A stretch of 13,177 nt of DNA from an uncultured Ruminococcus sp. (GTDB taxonomy: Bacteria > Bacillota > Clostridia > Oscillospirales > Acutalibacteraceae). The DNA is taken from assembly GCA_902766305.1 (NCBI GenBank), contig CACXDE010000254.1:1-13177 (forward strand). Reading direction: 5' to 3'. The position numbers were made by a program, and so were the translations under genes. The notes below the pieces were generated by a model. It had not been told where the DNA came from. It did no database searches and was given only the letters and a program-made list of their open reading frames with translations. Below, in pieces: positions 1 to 7,141 of the stretch (the stretch's first letter is position 1; every line of letters begins with the position of its first letter).

Positions 1-688
1 ATTTATAACCTACTCCCCATACAGTCCTCAGTGTCCAGCGGTCTGATACGCCTTCAAGCTTTTCTCTGAGACGTTTTACATGGACATCTACAGTTCTTGA
101 ATCTCCGTAATAATCGAAGCCCCATACTTCATCAAGAAGCTGGTCACGTGTAAATACCATGTTGGGGTTGCTTGCAAGGAAATAGATAAGCTCCATTTCT
201 TTTGGGGGAGTATCTATTTGTTCATTATTTACTCTCAGCTCGTAGTTAGTCAGGTTTATTACAAGTTTATCGTAGCTTACTTCCTTTTTGGTGGAGGGTG
301 CCTCCATAACAGGAGTCTGGTCGTTTACACGGCGCAGCACTGCCTTTATTCTTGCAACGATCTCCTTTGTTTCAAAGGGCTTTGTAACATAGTCATCAGC
401 ACCAAGCTCAAGACCGAGAACCTTATCAAATACCTCGCCCTTAGCTGTCAGCATGATAATCGGACACTGAGATACCTTTCTTATTTCACGGCATACCATC
501 CAGCCGTCAAATACGGGCAGCATGATATCAAGCAGGACAAGATCAGGCTTTTCCGTTTTGAATTTTGTAATAGCCTGACCGCCGTCATTCGCAATGACGA
601 CTTCAAAGCCTTCCTTCTCTATATATAATCTCAGAAGTTCGCATATATTTATATCGTCATCTACAACAAGTATTTTACCCATACTCAT
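1..688 (-). CDS. OmpR/PhoB-family response regulator (3' end cut by window edge)
   Basis: This is a DNA-binding response regulator of a two-component system, acting in the cytoplasm as a phosphorylation-controlled transcription factor. 229 codons are visible. The receiver domain spans about residues 4-118, with the acidic pocket D10/D11, phospho-acceptor D54 in LLDIMLP, T81 and K103 in the VTKPF motif. A winged-helix Trans_reg_C domain follows (about 134-229), with the typical ending RTVWGVGYK, so only a few residues should be missing at the left edge. The start at 688 is chosen because AGGA lies 6 nt upstream; an in-frame ATG at 682 is the alternative. No histidine kinase is visible; family precedent puts it just past the window edge. 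The ABC exporter ends 171 bp upstream on the same strand, so a link to peptide or drug sensing is possible but only inferred. The regulated genes are unknown. Confidence 0.95.
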   Translation of the reverse strand, partial: MSMGKILVVDDDINICELLRLYIEKEGFEVVIANDGGQAITKFKTEKPDLVLLDIMLPVFDGWMVCREIRKVSQCPIIMLTAKGEVFDKVLGLELGADDYVTKPFETKEIVARIKAVLRRVNDQTPVMEAPSTKKEVSYDKLVINLTNYELRVNNEQIDTPPKEMELIYFLASNPNMVFTRDQLLDEVWGFDYYGDSRTVDVHVKRLREKLEGVSDRWTLRTVWGVGYK

Positions 689-700
689 ATTTGTTCCTTC

Positions 701-716
701 CTTTCTTTCTTTCTTT
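701..716. repeat. CTTT x4 tetranucleotide tract in response-regulator leader
   Basis: Four perfect CTTT units (AAAG on the coding strand) run into further T residues to 720. They lie 13-28 nt upstream of the response regulator ATG, directly next to its SD region. The tract is short, so slippage may be rare. Confidence 0.8.
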
Positions 717-745
717 TTTTAATAATAGTGATATCTTATATCGGT

Positions 746-855
746 TCAAAGCTTTAAGCTATAAGCTCAAAGCATGATTTGACAAGTTTATTTTTCAAAA
801 AGAGTAAAAAGTCTGATATGCCGCTGCTCTGAGCTATGAACCCTGAGCTCTGAGC
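746..855. repeat. Inverted heptad array between ABC permease and response regulator
   Basis: The left arm has four 7-bp units at 746-773 (TCAAAGC, TTTAAGC, TATAAGC, TCAAAGC). The right arm has four units at 828-855 (TCTGAGC, TATGAAC, CCTGAGC, TCTGAGC). Read from its GCT trinucleotides, the right arm resembles the reverse complement of the left arm (GCTTTGA, GCTTATA, GCTTAAA), so the pair forms an imperfect inverted repeat around a 54-nt AT-rich centre. The array fills most of the 171-bp gap. The left-arm pattern AAGCTNN matches the AAGTTNT units in the iscR leader at 13011-13108. Function is unknown. Confidence 0.7.
758..785 (-). promoter_or_regulatory. Weak candidate promoter for the response regulator
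   Basis: On the minus strand TTGTCA (785-780) is followed after 16 bp by TATAGC (763-758). The -35 box is good and the -10 box matches only 4 of 6. It overlaps the left arm of the heptad array. Other -10-like AT-rich hexamers occur nearby, so the start site is uncertain. Confidence 0.3.
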
Positions 856-859
856 TTAT

Positions 860-1681
860 TCATCTTATCTCGCTTTTTTTGAATATGATACCGCCGGTGA
901 AAACGGATACAGCTATATAAGCGAAGGCGGTAAGAAGTTCTTTTATTCCGCCGCCATTACTGATGCTTGTAAACACTTCCACAAATGTATTCATGAGAAC
1001 ATAAGAAGACATCTCTGACAGATCAGGATTTGCCATAGAAGCTATGCGGATAAGTCCGGCTATAAGCATAGGTGCAGCAATAGCAGCAGCTACTGCAAAA
1101 CCGCTCCTTCTGAAAATAGTTGTCAGCATTACGAACAACGCCGCTGAGGACAGGATAAGCATTATGTATATGACAGCCATAAATATAATGCTTCCGGCTG
1201 AAAGATCGGTTTCAAAGCTGACATGGGGGAGAGCCGTAATACATCCGGCTATAACATAAACAAGGCCAATAAGCATAATTCCGATAAAGGATACTATGTT
1301 TTTTGATAAAAACAGTTTTATCCTGCTGCATCCTCTTGATACAGTGTTTTTGTATGTTCCGGCATTATATTCAGCAGCACAGTAAGCGCATACAAAGGGT
1401 GAACCTATAAGCCACAGAGAACCGTCTGAAAGAAAAATGTTTATGTACGACAGCAGATTCTGGGAGGGAATCTGAGACAAAGCTTCATCAAGCATATCGG
1501 TATTCATGTTGTACTGATCCATCATAGCATACCAGAGAGCGATGTTCTGACCTCTTTCTTCCCAGAAATAATTGTAAAGAAGTGACATTGATACGCCAAG
1601 CACAGCGGCAATGAACATACATACATATAAGCTTTTTGACCGCAGCATTTTTATAAGATCAGCGCTGATCATACCAAGCAT
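860..1681 (-). CDS. ABC-2 type transporter permease
   Basis: This is the membrane subunit of an ABC exporter, 273 aa from the chosen start. About six hydrophobic segments are visible: one after SKSLYVCMFIAAV, one around LWLIGSPFVCAYCAA, then FIGIMLIGLVYVIAG, FMAVIYIMLILSSAALFVM, AVAAAIAAPMLIAGL, and a last one before the C-terminal KKSEIR. The layout and the AEYNAGTYKNTVSRG loop fit the ABC2_membrane_4/BcrB-like family of permeases. A GTG at 1690 overlaps the ATPase stop, but I chose the ATG at 1681 because GGAAGG inside the end of the ATPase gene lies 8 nt upstream of it. Translational coupling with the ATPase is likely. The substrate cannot be read from sequence; relatives export or detoxify antimicrobial peptides such as bacitracin or lantibiotics. 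Confidence 0.88.
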   Translation of the reverse strand: MLGMISADLIKMLRSKSLYVCMFIAAVLGVSMSLLYNYFWEERGQNIALWYAMMDQYNMNTDMLDEALSQIPSQNLLSYINIFLSDGSLWLIGSPFVCAYCAAEYNAGTYKNTVSRGCSRIKLFLSKNIVSFIGIMLIGLVYVIAGCITALPHVSFETDLSAGSIIFMAVIYIMLILSSAALFVMLTTIFRRSGFAVAAAIAAPMLIAGLIRIASMANPDLSEMSSYVLMNTFVEVFTSISNGGGIKELLTAFAYIAVSVFTGGIIFKKSEIR

Positions 1682-1682
1682 T

Positions 1683-2582
1683 TCAGTCACCTTCCATCTT
1701 TTCTATAAAATACGATTCAATAGTATTTTCATCGTTTGATATTGATTTCACTGTTATATTATTGTTAAACAGCTCATTTGTGACTCTGCCGATGTTGTCT
1801 ATTTTTTCGGAGACAGTTATTATGCCCTTATCGTCTGTTTTAATAAGTTCCGTATCCAGAAGCTTTTTAATGATCGGTACTGCTTTGTCGGGTGCGTCAG
1901 TTTTTATTACCGTGATATTCCCGCATTTCTTTTCAAGCTCCTCGGCAGTTATTTCCTCAACAAGCCTGCCCTTTGCTATTATACCATAGCGTGTGGCTAT
2001 CTTTTCAAGCTCGCTTATTAGATGACTGGAAATAAGGATGGTTTTACCTTGTTCGTTTTTCAGTTTCAGGATAAGCTGTCTTATTTCTGCTATGCCGGAA
2101 GGATCAAGACCGTTCACAGGCTCATCAAGAATAATAAATTCAGGGTCGCCTATAAGAGAAACTGCAAGACCAAGACGCTGTTTCATTCCAAGTGAAAATC
2201 TGCCGGCTTTCTTTTTGCCGGTATCGTCAAGACCTACTGTTTTCAGTATTTCCTGTGCATTTTTTTCATCTTCGCCCGTCATGCGGCAGAACAGGCGTAT
2301 GTTTTCAAGTGCGGACATATTCGGATAAAAGGCAGGACTTTCCACAAGACTTCCTGTTTTATGTCTTGCAATATTAAGCTTTTCTCCGTCAAAGAGTGAT
2401 ACGCTTCCGCTTGTGGGCGCAGTAAGCCCTAATATCATTCGTATAAAGGTTGTTTTGCCGGCACCGTTTTTGCCGACAAAGCCATAAATATCACCCGGGT
2501 TTATAGTCATGTCAACATTATCGACTACTCTGGTTTTTGAATAAATCTTTGTAAGCCCCTGTGTTTTTAAAATGTATTCCAA
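1683..2582 (-). CDS. ABC transporter ATP-binding protein, BcrA/LanF-like
   Basis: This is the ATPase partner of the following permease, 299 aa, on the cytoplasmic face of the membrane. From the chosen start it has Walker A GKNGAGKT (37-44), signature motif FSLGMKQR (129-136), Walker B FIILDEP with D153/E154, D-loop GLDPSG and H-loop H187. In the Q-loop position it reads LVESPAFYP, with glutamate E81 instead of glutamine, a hallmark of the LanF/BcrA group of peptide-resistance ATPases. A domain of about 80 residues follows the nucleotide-binding core. Start choice: the first in-frame start is a GTG at 2594, but the TTG at 2582 has GGTGGTGAT (8 of 9 to ideal SD) at correct spacing and gives MEYILKTQGLTKIY, which fits the family N terminus. 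The 104-aa unknown gene ends 19 bp upstream. Confidence 0.93.
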   Translation of the reverse strand: MEYILKTQGLTKIYSKTRVVDNVDMTINPGDIYGFVGKNGAGKTTFIRMILGLTAPTSGSVSLFDGEKLNIARHKTGSLVESPAFYPNMSALENIRLFCRMTGEDEKNAQEILKTVGLDDTGKKKAGRFSLGMKQRLGLAVSLIGDPEFIILDEPVNGLDPSGIAEIRQLILKLKNEQGKTILISSHLISELEKIATRYGIIAKGRLVEEITAEELEKKCGNITVIKTDAPDKAVPIIKKLLDTELIKTDDKGIITVSEKIDNIGRVTNELFNNNITVKSISNDENTIESYFIEKMEGD

Positions 2583-2601
2583 GCATATCACCACCGTTTA
2601 T

Positions 2602-2916
2602 TCAGCTGTCTTTTTCTTCTATTTCCACTATTATTCTTGACCGTTTCAGGTATGTTACAGAGAATACCTCATTCTTAGAAGCTGCTTCCTGCATCTTACA
2701 GAGTTCATCAATTGACAGCGCGCGTCCATAGACATATTCACCGTCATCAGCACGGAACTTATACATTGCCGTAAACTGAAAATTATTTCCGTCAAGTTCA
2801 AATACAGGCACTATTTCGGTATAAATATAGTCACGTTCGTCTATATCCTTCCTTGCTTCGTTTTGTCTGCTGAGAGGATGTCCCTTTATCATTCTTTTGG
2901 CTGTTTCTCTTGTCAT
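2602..2916 (-). CDS. Hypothetical protein, 104 aa
   Basis: I do not recognise this family. The protein is soluble-looking, with no signal peptide or membrane segment, and is rich in charged residues. The N-terminal 30 residues are basic and acidic mixed (TRETAKRMIKGHP, then ARKDIDERDY). The middle is probably beta-rich (IVPVFELDGNNFQFTAMYKF), and a C-terminal segment SVTYLKRSRIIVEIEE looks like a beta strand pair. There are no cysteine pairs or obvious catalytic motifs. The coding strand has AGAGGA 5 nt before the ATG, so it is very probably translated. It sits between the alkD-like gene (25 bp upstream) and the ABC ATPase (19 bp downstream) in a tight co-directional run, so co-transcription is likely. 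A role with the exporter is only a positional guess. Confidence 0.75.
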   Translation of the reverse strand: MTRETAKRMIKGHPLSRQNEARKDIDERDYIYTEIVPVFELDGNNFQFTAMYKFRADDGEYVYGRALSIDELCKMQEAASKNEVFSVTYLKRSRIIVEIEEKDS

Positions 2917-2941
2917 TTTTATCCTCTTTCACTATCTTTAA

Positions 2942-3619
2942 TCATAGACGCAAAGTTTTCAGGTATTCTTTAACAGTCTTTTCTATGCGGTATGAATCAC
3001 ATATCTTGCTTATTGCCCTGTTGTGAGTGGGTACGTCAAAGCATCCGTCAGTAAAGCAGGGGAGAGTCTCTGCCGGATATTTAATGTAACATTCAGCCGC
3101 AGACCAGGCAACACCCATAGAAGAATAGTACTCCTGTGTATCTATTAATTTCAAAGCCTCCAGCGACCTTTGAATGTACTCGTCATTCACGAAAAAACGA
3201 AGTATCATAACAGCGGCAAATCTCTGTTCAAATTCCTTGTCAGAATTAAAATAGCCGCTTATAAAATCCCACACCGCCGGTAGGTCTTTTTTTGGAAATT
3301 TCAGGGTACATATAAAGCTGTCGCAGACGCTCCAGTTATTTATCAGCGGTACAAACTTCCGCATAAGCTCTGTGCGCTGAACCGTTGGTATTTTAAGATA
3401 GCCTATTATCATACCTTTCAGCATGGTTTCTTCAAAATACAGATCCTCGCTTTGTATATCCGGAATATTTCCGCTTTTTGCCAGTTCCTTTGCATATTCA
3501 CGGAGCCTTGGAAGCCGTATGCCAATCATATTTCCAGCTCCCGGAACAAGTGCAGAGGAAAACTCCATATATTTATTTTCGCCCATTCCGAGCAGTTTTT
3601 TGCGTACTATTTCATTCAT
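2942..3619 (-). CDS. DNA alkylation repair enzyme (AlkD-like HEAT-repeat glycosylase)
   Basis: This is a 225-aa all-helical protein of the DNA_alkylation family (AlkC/AlkD type), whose members remove bulky or cationic alkylated purines such as N3-methyladenine and N7-methylguanine. Sequence support: the N-terminal KYMEFSSALVPGAGNMIGIRLPRLREYAK block, the YFEETMLKGMIIGYLK helix and the INNWSVCD motif. W96 and D100 keep the W-x3-D spacing of the AlkD active site (W109/D113 in the Bacillus cereus enzyme). R133 in EQRFAAVMIL is the likely counterpart of the catalytic arginine. The length is close to AlkD (about 237 aa). It starts 15 bp after the hydrolase stop, with only a weak SD-like CGGG upstream, so coupled translation is likely. 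The subfamily is divergent, so substrate range is uncertain. Confidence 0.88.
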   Translation of the reverse strand: MNEIVRKKLLGMGENKYMEFSSALVPGAGNMIGIRLPRLREYAKELAKSGNIPDIQSEDLYFEETMLKGMIIGYLKIPTVQRTELMRKFVPLINNWSVCDSFICTLKFPKKDLPAVWDFISGYFNSDKEFEQRFAAVMILRFFVNDEYIQRSLEALKLIDTQEYYSSMGVAWSAAECYIKYPAETLPCFTDGCFDVPTHNRAISKICDSYRIEKTVKEYLKTLRL

Positions 3620-3634
3620 AAAAATACCCGATAA

Positions 3635-4552
3635 TTAATTACCAATAAAATCCAGAATTGCTTTTGTAACTTTTTCACGGCAGACATCATTGAGTATTTC
3701 ATGCCGGCAATCTTTATACAGTATAAATCTGACGTCGGCACCGTTTTTCACAAGATTGTCATTTACCTTTTTTACACCTAAGCCGTAGTTTCCAACGGGA
3801 TCATCTGCGCCGGAAAGGAGAAGTATCGGTTTTTTCGCCACGCATGAAGAAAACCATTTTTTCTTATTGCATTCATGGCTAAGTGTCACAAGATCTTCAA
3901 GAGCAGAAACTGTAAATATGTAATCACATAACTTATCCCGTTTATATTTTTTTCTTTCTTCTTCTATACTGCTAATCCAGCAGTGTGTATCATTTTCATC
4001 AAAACCCTCATTATATGCTTTGAAGATAAGATCGTTAACCTTACCTGATCTGTATTCAGCTCCGCGCTGTTTTTTCAGGATTTTCAAAAGCATAATACCT
4101 GCTGCGGCTGACGGTTCCGGTCCGCCAGTTCCCATAATGATAAGCTTATCCTGCATATCGAATTTTTCTGCTGCAAGTCTTACAATGAATGAACCCATAC
4201 TGTGTCCGAAAAGATAATATGGCAGCTGTCTGCCGTATTCATTCCTTACGTTTTCGGCAAAAACATTCACATCGTCAACTAGTATTTTCCACCCGTTTTC
4301 GGGGGCAAAGTATCCAAGCTCCGACCTGTTCAGCACTGTATGTCCATGTCCGATATGATCGTAACCGAACACAAGATATCCTGCGCCGGCTATTTTCATC
4401 ATAAATTCATGATAACGTCCGATATGCTCTGTCATGCCGTGCACAACATGAAACATTCCCTTTATTTCACCCTCCGGTATCATCACAATGCCTTTGAGCT
4501 GATGGACACCGTCTGAAGAAAGTACGCTTTTTTTAACTTCCTTAATTTCCAT
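3635..4552 (-). CDS. Alpha/beta hydrolase, monoacylglycerol lipase / lysophospholipase-like
   Basis: This is a serine hydrolase of the Hydrolase_4 type, 305 aa, probably cytoplasmic as no signal peptide is present. The catalytic triad can be read: nucleophile S118 in GHSMG, acid D251 in SGADDPVG and H284 in CRHEILND. The HVVHGMTEHIGRY and FGYDHIGHGHT blocks are typical of the monoacylglycerol lipase group. Relatives release fatty acid and glycerol or lysophospholipid products. Its start is 2 nt after the glpK stop, with GGAGAG inside the end of glpK as its SD, so the two are translationally coupled. That pairing suggests glycerol freed by the lipase feeds glycerol kinase, which is inference. 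An upstream ATG at 4600 would add 16 residues inside glpK and was rejected because the SD fits the 4552 start. The exact substrate is unknown. Confidence 0.9.
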   Translation of the reverse strand: MEIKEVKKSVLSSDGVHQLKGIVMIPEGEIKGMFHVVHGMTEHIGRYHEFMMKIAGAGYLVFGYDHIGHGHTVLNRSELGYFAPENGWKILVDDVNVFAENVRNEYGRQLPYYLFGHSMGSFIVRLAAEKFDMQDKLIIMGTGGPEPSAAAGIMLLKILKKQRGAEYRSGKVNDLIFKAYNEGFDENDTHCWISSIEEERKKYKRDKLCDYIFTVSALEDLVTLSHECNKKKWFSSCVAKKPILLLSGADDPVGNYGLGVKKVNDNLVKNGADVRFILYKDCRHEILNDVCREKVTKAILDFIGN

Positions 4553-4554
4553 GA

Positions 4555-6045
4555 TTAACTCTCCGAATAGGCGATGACAGCTTTGACAGCTCTTTTCCAT
4601 TCGCCAATATATTTAGTTCTTTCATTTTCGTTCATTTCAGGCTTGAATACCTTTTCGCTTTGGCAAAGGTCAGATATCTGTTTCTTGTCAGAGAAGAATC
4701 CTGTTGCAAGACCTGCTAAAAAAGCTGCGCCCATTGCTGTAGCCTCTTTGGATACCGGACGTGAAATTGTAATATTGGAAATATCCGCCTGAAACTGCAT
4801 AAGCAGATCGTTTGCAGACGCACCGCCGTCAGCCTTCATTTCAGTTATGTCCATACCTCCGTCACTTACCATTGCACTGATAAGATCATTTGTCTGAAAT
4901 GCAACAGATTCCAGTGCCGCACGTATAAAATGCTCTGTCTTTGTACCTCTTGTAATTCCAAGGACAGCACCTTTTGAACGCATATTCCAGTACGGCGCGC
5001 CCAGTCCGGTGAATGCAGGTACAATATACACGCCGCCGCTGTCTTTAGTCTTAGCAGCAAAGTATTCGCTGTCTTTGACATCACGAAGCATACCGAGGCC
5101 GTCTCTGAGCCATTGAAGAACAGCCCCTCCGATAAATACACTGCCCTCAAGAGCATATTCCTGGGCACGGTCCTTTTCTGTTGCGGCAGCAGTTGTAATA
5201 AGACCGTTATTGCTGCGTACCATTGTGTTTCCGGTGTGAACCAGAAGAAAGCAGCCTGTTCCGTATGTGGTTTTTGCCTGTGACGGAAGCAAACATCCCT
5301 GTCCGAAAAGAGCAGCCTGCTGATCGCCGGCAATTCCTGACACAGGTATCTCAGTCCCCATAATGTTTATATTTCCATAGATCTCGCTGCTGCTGCGAAC
5401 CTCAGGCAGCATTGACAGCGGGATATCAAAGTATTCTGTCAGACGTTTGTCCCAGCAGTCGTTTTCAAGATCATAAAGCATTGTGCGTGACGCATTTGTA
5501 CGGTCTGTAGCGTGAATGCGTCCGCCGGTGAATTTCCATAAAAGCCAGGTATCTACTGTACCGAAAAGAAGATCACCGCTCTCGGCAAGGCTGCGTACGC
5601 CTTCAACATTATCGAGTATCCATTTGATTTTCGTTGCGCTGAAATATGCGTCAATGCGCAGACCGGTTTTATTTCTTATATAGTCTTCCATTCCGTCAGA
5701 AATTAATTTTTCACAAATATCGGATGTTCTTCTGCATTGCCATACTATCGCATTGCAGACAGGCTTTCCGGTAGATTTTTGCCAGACTACAGTTGTTTCA
5801 CGCTGGTTAGTTATACCGATTGAATCTATTTCATCAGGTGATACATTGCTTTTGGCAATACATTCTGTTACTGCCGCATACTGATTTGCATATATTTCCA
5901 GCGGATCATGCTCTACCCAACCCGGACGGGGATATATCTGGGCAAACTCACGCTGAGCACTGGAAATGATCTCTGCCTGTTTATCGAACATGATAGCTCT
6001 TACACTTGTAGTTCCTGCGTCAATTGCAAGTACATATTTTTTCAT
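4555..6045 (-). CDS. glpK: Glycerol kinase
   Basis: GlpK phosphorylates glycerol to sn-glycerol-3-phosphate with ATP, the entry step of glycerol use and a source of lipid backbone. At 496 aa it has the normal family length. It shows the N-terminal phosphate loop DAGTTSVRA (9-17), glycerol-binding R82-E83, W102 and Y134, and catalytic base D241 in SGIAGDQQAALFG. The C-terminal nucleotide site includes GGASANDLLMQFQADI. The loop that carries the HPr-phosphorylated histidine in Enterococcus and Bacillus GlpK (YHFYG) reads YGNINIMG (223-230) here, so that control is probably absent. AGGAG lies 12 nt upstream of the ATG, a little distant. No glpF, glpD or glpP is in the window. The hydrolase follows after 2 nt and hslO lies 61 bp upstream. 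Confidence 0.97.
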   Translation of the reverse strand: MKKYVLAIDAGTTSVRAIMFDKQAEIISSAQREFAQIYPRPGWVEHDPLEIYANQYAAVTECIAKSNVSPDEIDSIGITNQRETTVVWQKSTGKPVCNAIVWQCRRTSDICEKLISDGMEDYIRNKTGLRIDAYFSATKIKWILDNVEGVRSLAESGDLLFGTVDTWLLWKFTGGRIHATDRTNASRTMLYDLENDCWDKRLTEYFDIPLSMLPEVRSSSEIYGNINIMGTEIPVSGIAGDQQAALFGQGCLLPSQAKTTYGTGCFLLVHTGNTMVRSNNGLITTAAATEKDRAQEYALEGSVFIGGAVLQWLRDGLGMLRDVKDSEYFAAKTKDSGGVYIVPAFTGLGAPYWNMRSKGAVLGITRGTKTEHFIRAALESVAFQTNDLISAMVSDGGMDITEMKADGGASANDLLMQFQADISNITISRPVSKEATAMGAAFLAGLATGFFSDKKQISDLCQSEKVFKPEMNENERTKYIGEWKRAVKAVIAYSES

Positions 6046-6106
6046 TATGTATCACAACTCCTGTACTTTTTCGGGACGTGACAGAATCCGAAGGACTGCT
6101 GTTTAT

Positions 6107-7018
6107 TTATTCAGAGGTTTCATTATCACTATTCCTCTTTGCTATAAGCTCCTCCAGCTCCTGTTTGCTGAAACGATAGACCTTGTTGCAGAAATGGCAG
6201 CTTGCCTCAGCATGACCAAGCTCGTCTGCGCTTGCTCTTATATCGTCATCGCTGAGGGAGAGAAATGCACGTTCTACCTTTTCACGGCTGCAAGCACATA
6301 TATAATCTATCGGCATTTCGTCAAGCACCTCGACTTCAAACCCGTCAAGGGCAGCGTCACAGATATCTTTTATGCTCATGCCCTTTGCAAGCATGGTTGT
6401 GACAGGCTCTAATTTTTCTATATTCTTTTCAATCTTGTCGATAGTGCTGCTGTCAGCGCCGGGAAGAAGCTGAAGTAAAAAACCGCCTGACAGAAGAACC
6501 TCATGTGTTTCCTTGTGCAGCAATACTCCTAAAGCGCATACTGTAGGAATCTGCTCGCTTGTACCGAAATAGCTTGTTATATCTTCGGCTATCTCACCTG
6601 ATACAAGCGGAACCATACCTATATAGGGTTCACCTGTTCCGTAGTCACGCATTACATTAAGTACACCCGTTCTTCCGACAGCCTTTCCGACATTTATTTT
6701 TCCGTTATCGTAATATTCTGTATGGCAGCCGGGATTTTGTACATACCCACGGACATTTCCGCTGCTGTCGCTTACAGCTATGACCGCTCCGAGTTCACTG
6801 TTATCACCGTTTACTCTGAGGGTAATTGAAGCGTCCTTTTGCTTCAGCTGTGCGCCCATTATAGAGCATCCTGTAAGAAGTCTTCCAAGTGCGGCGGCAG
6901 CAACAGGAGATGTCCTGTGTATGCGTGACGCTTTAAATACTATATTTGATGTTTCAGCGGCGGATATAACTACAGCGCCGTCGGATGTGATACATCTTAT
7001 AATCTTGTCTTCGCTCAT
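6107..7018 (-). CDS. hslO: Hsp33 redox-regulated molecular chaperone
   Basis: Hsp33 is a cytoplasmic holdase chaperone switched on by oxidative stress, when its C-terminal zinc-binding cysteines form disulfides. At 303 aa it is slightly longer than typical (about 290). The N-terminal core is recognised from SRIHRTSPVAAAALGRLLTG, then GAVIAVSDSSGNVRGYVQNPG and VGRTGVLNVMRDYG. All four zinc ligands are present: C241 and C243 in CAC, and C274 and C277 in CHFC, followed by the typical NKVYRFSKQELEEL. The GGAAGG-type SD is upstream of the ATG at 7018. It is followed by glpK after 61 bp. An own promoter at about 7049-7078 is possible, otherwise it is read through from the methyltransferase gene. 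Confidence 0.96.
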   Translation of the reverse strand: MSEDKIIRCITSDGAVVISAAETSNIVFKASRIHRTSPVAAAALGRLLTGCSIMGAQLKQKDASITLRVNGDNSELGAVIAVSDSSGNVRGYVQNPGCHTEYYDNGKINVGKAVGRTGVLNVMRDYGTGEPYIGMVPLVSGEIAEDITSYFGTSEQIPTVCALGVLLHKETHEVLLSGGFLLQLLPGADSSTIDKIEKNIEKLEPVTTMLAKGMSIKDICDAALDGFEVEVLDEMPIDYICACSREKVERAFLSLSDDDIRASADELGHAEASCHFCNKVYRFSKQELEELIAKRNSDNETSE

Positions 7019-7048
7019 ATTTTTCCCTTCCGATTTTTCTGGATCTAT

Positions 7049-7078
7049 ATTATACTATTCTTAATTTTGATGTTTCAG
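7049..7078 (-). promoter_or_regulatory. Candidate promoter for hslO and downstream genes
   Basis: On the minus strand a perfect TATAAT (7054-7049) is preceded by CTGAAA (7078-7073, 4 of 6) at an 18-bp spacing, or TGAAAC at 17 bp. The predicted start would give a leader of about 25 nt. The -35 box is weak. Confidence 0.45.
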
Positions 7079-7113
7079 TATGTTTATTTTGGGGCTGCTC
7101 GCCCGGACCTCGT

Positions 7114-7131
7114 CAGGGAACAAGTTCCCTG
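7114..7131. repeat. 18-bp palindrome CAGGGAACAAGTTCCCTG
   Basis: Perfect 8-bp arms CAGGGAAC and GTTCCCTG flank AA in the gap between the methyltransferase gene and hslO. The surrounding GC-rich segment 7091-7136 differs from the AT-rich flanks and looks like an inserted intergenic repeat unit. There is no U-tract after the stem on the minus strand, so a standard intrinsic terminator is not supported. Confidence 0.65.
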
Positions 7132-7141
7132 CACCCGTATA

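Noticed and set aside
218..628. 136-aa plus-strand frame
   Set aside because: It lies antisense to the response regulator, which has all family motifs on the minus strand. No SD, and the product is cysteine- and tyrosine-rich nonsense.
4553..4600. 16-residue N-terminal extension of the hydrolase
   Set aside because: It would overlap glpK coding sequence and has no better SD, while GGAGAG is correctly placed for the ATG at 4552.
4866..5333. 155-aa minus-strand frame inside glpK
   Set aside because: It is in another frame within the well-conserved middle and C-terminal part of glycerol kinase, with no family features.
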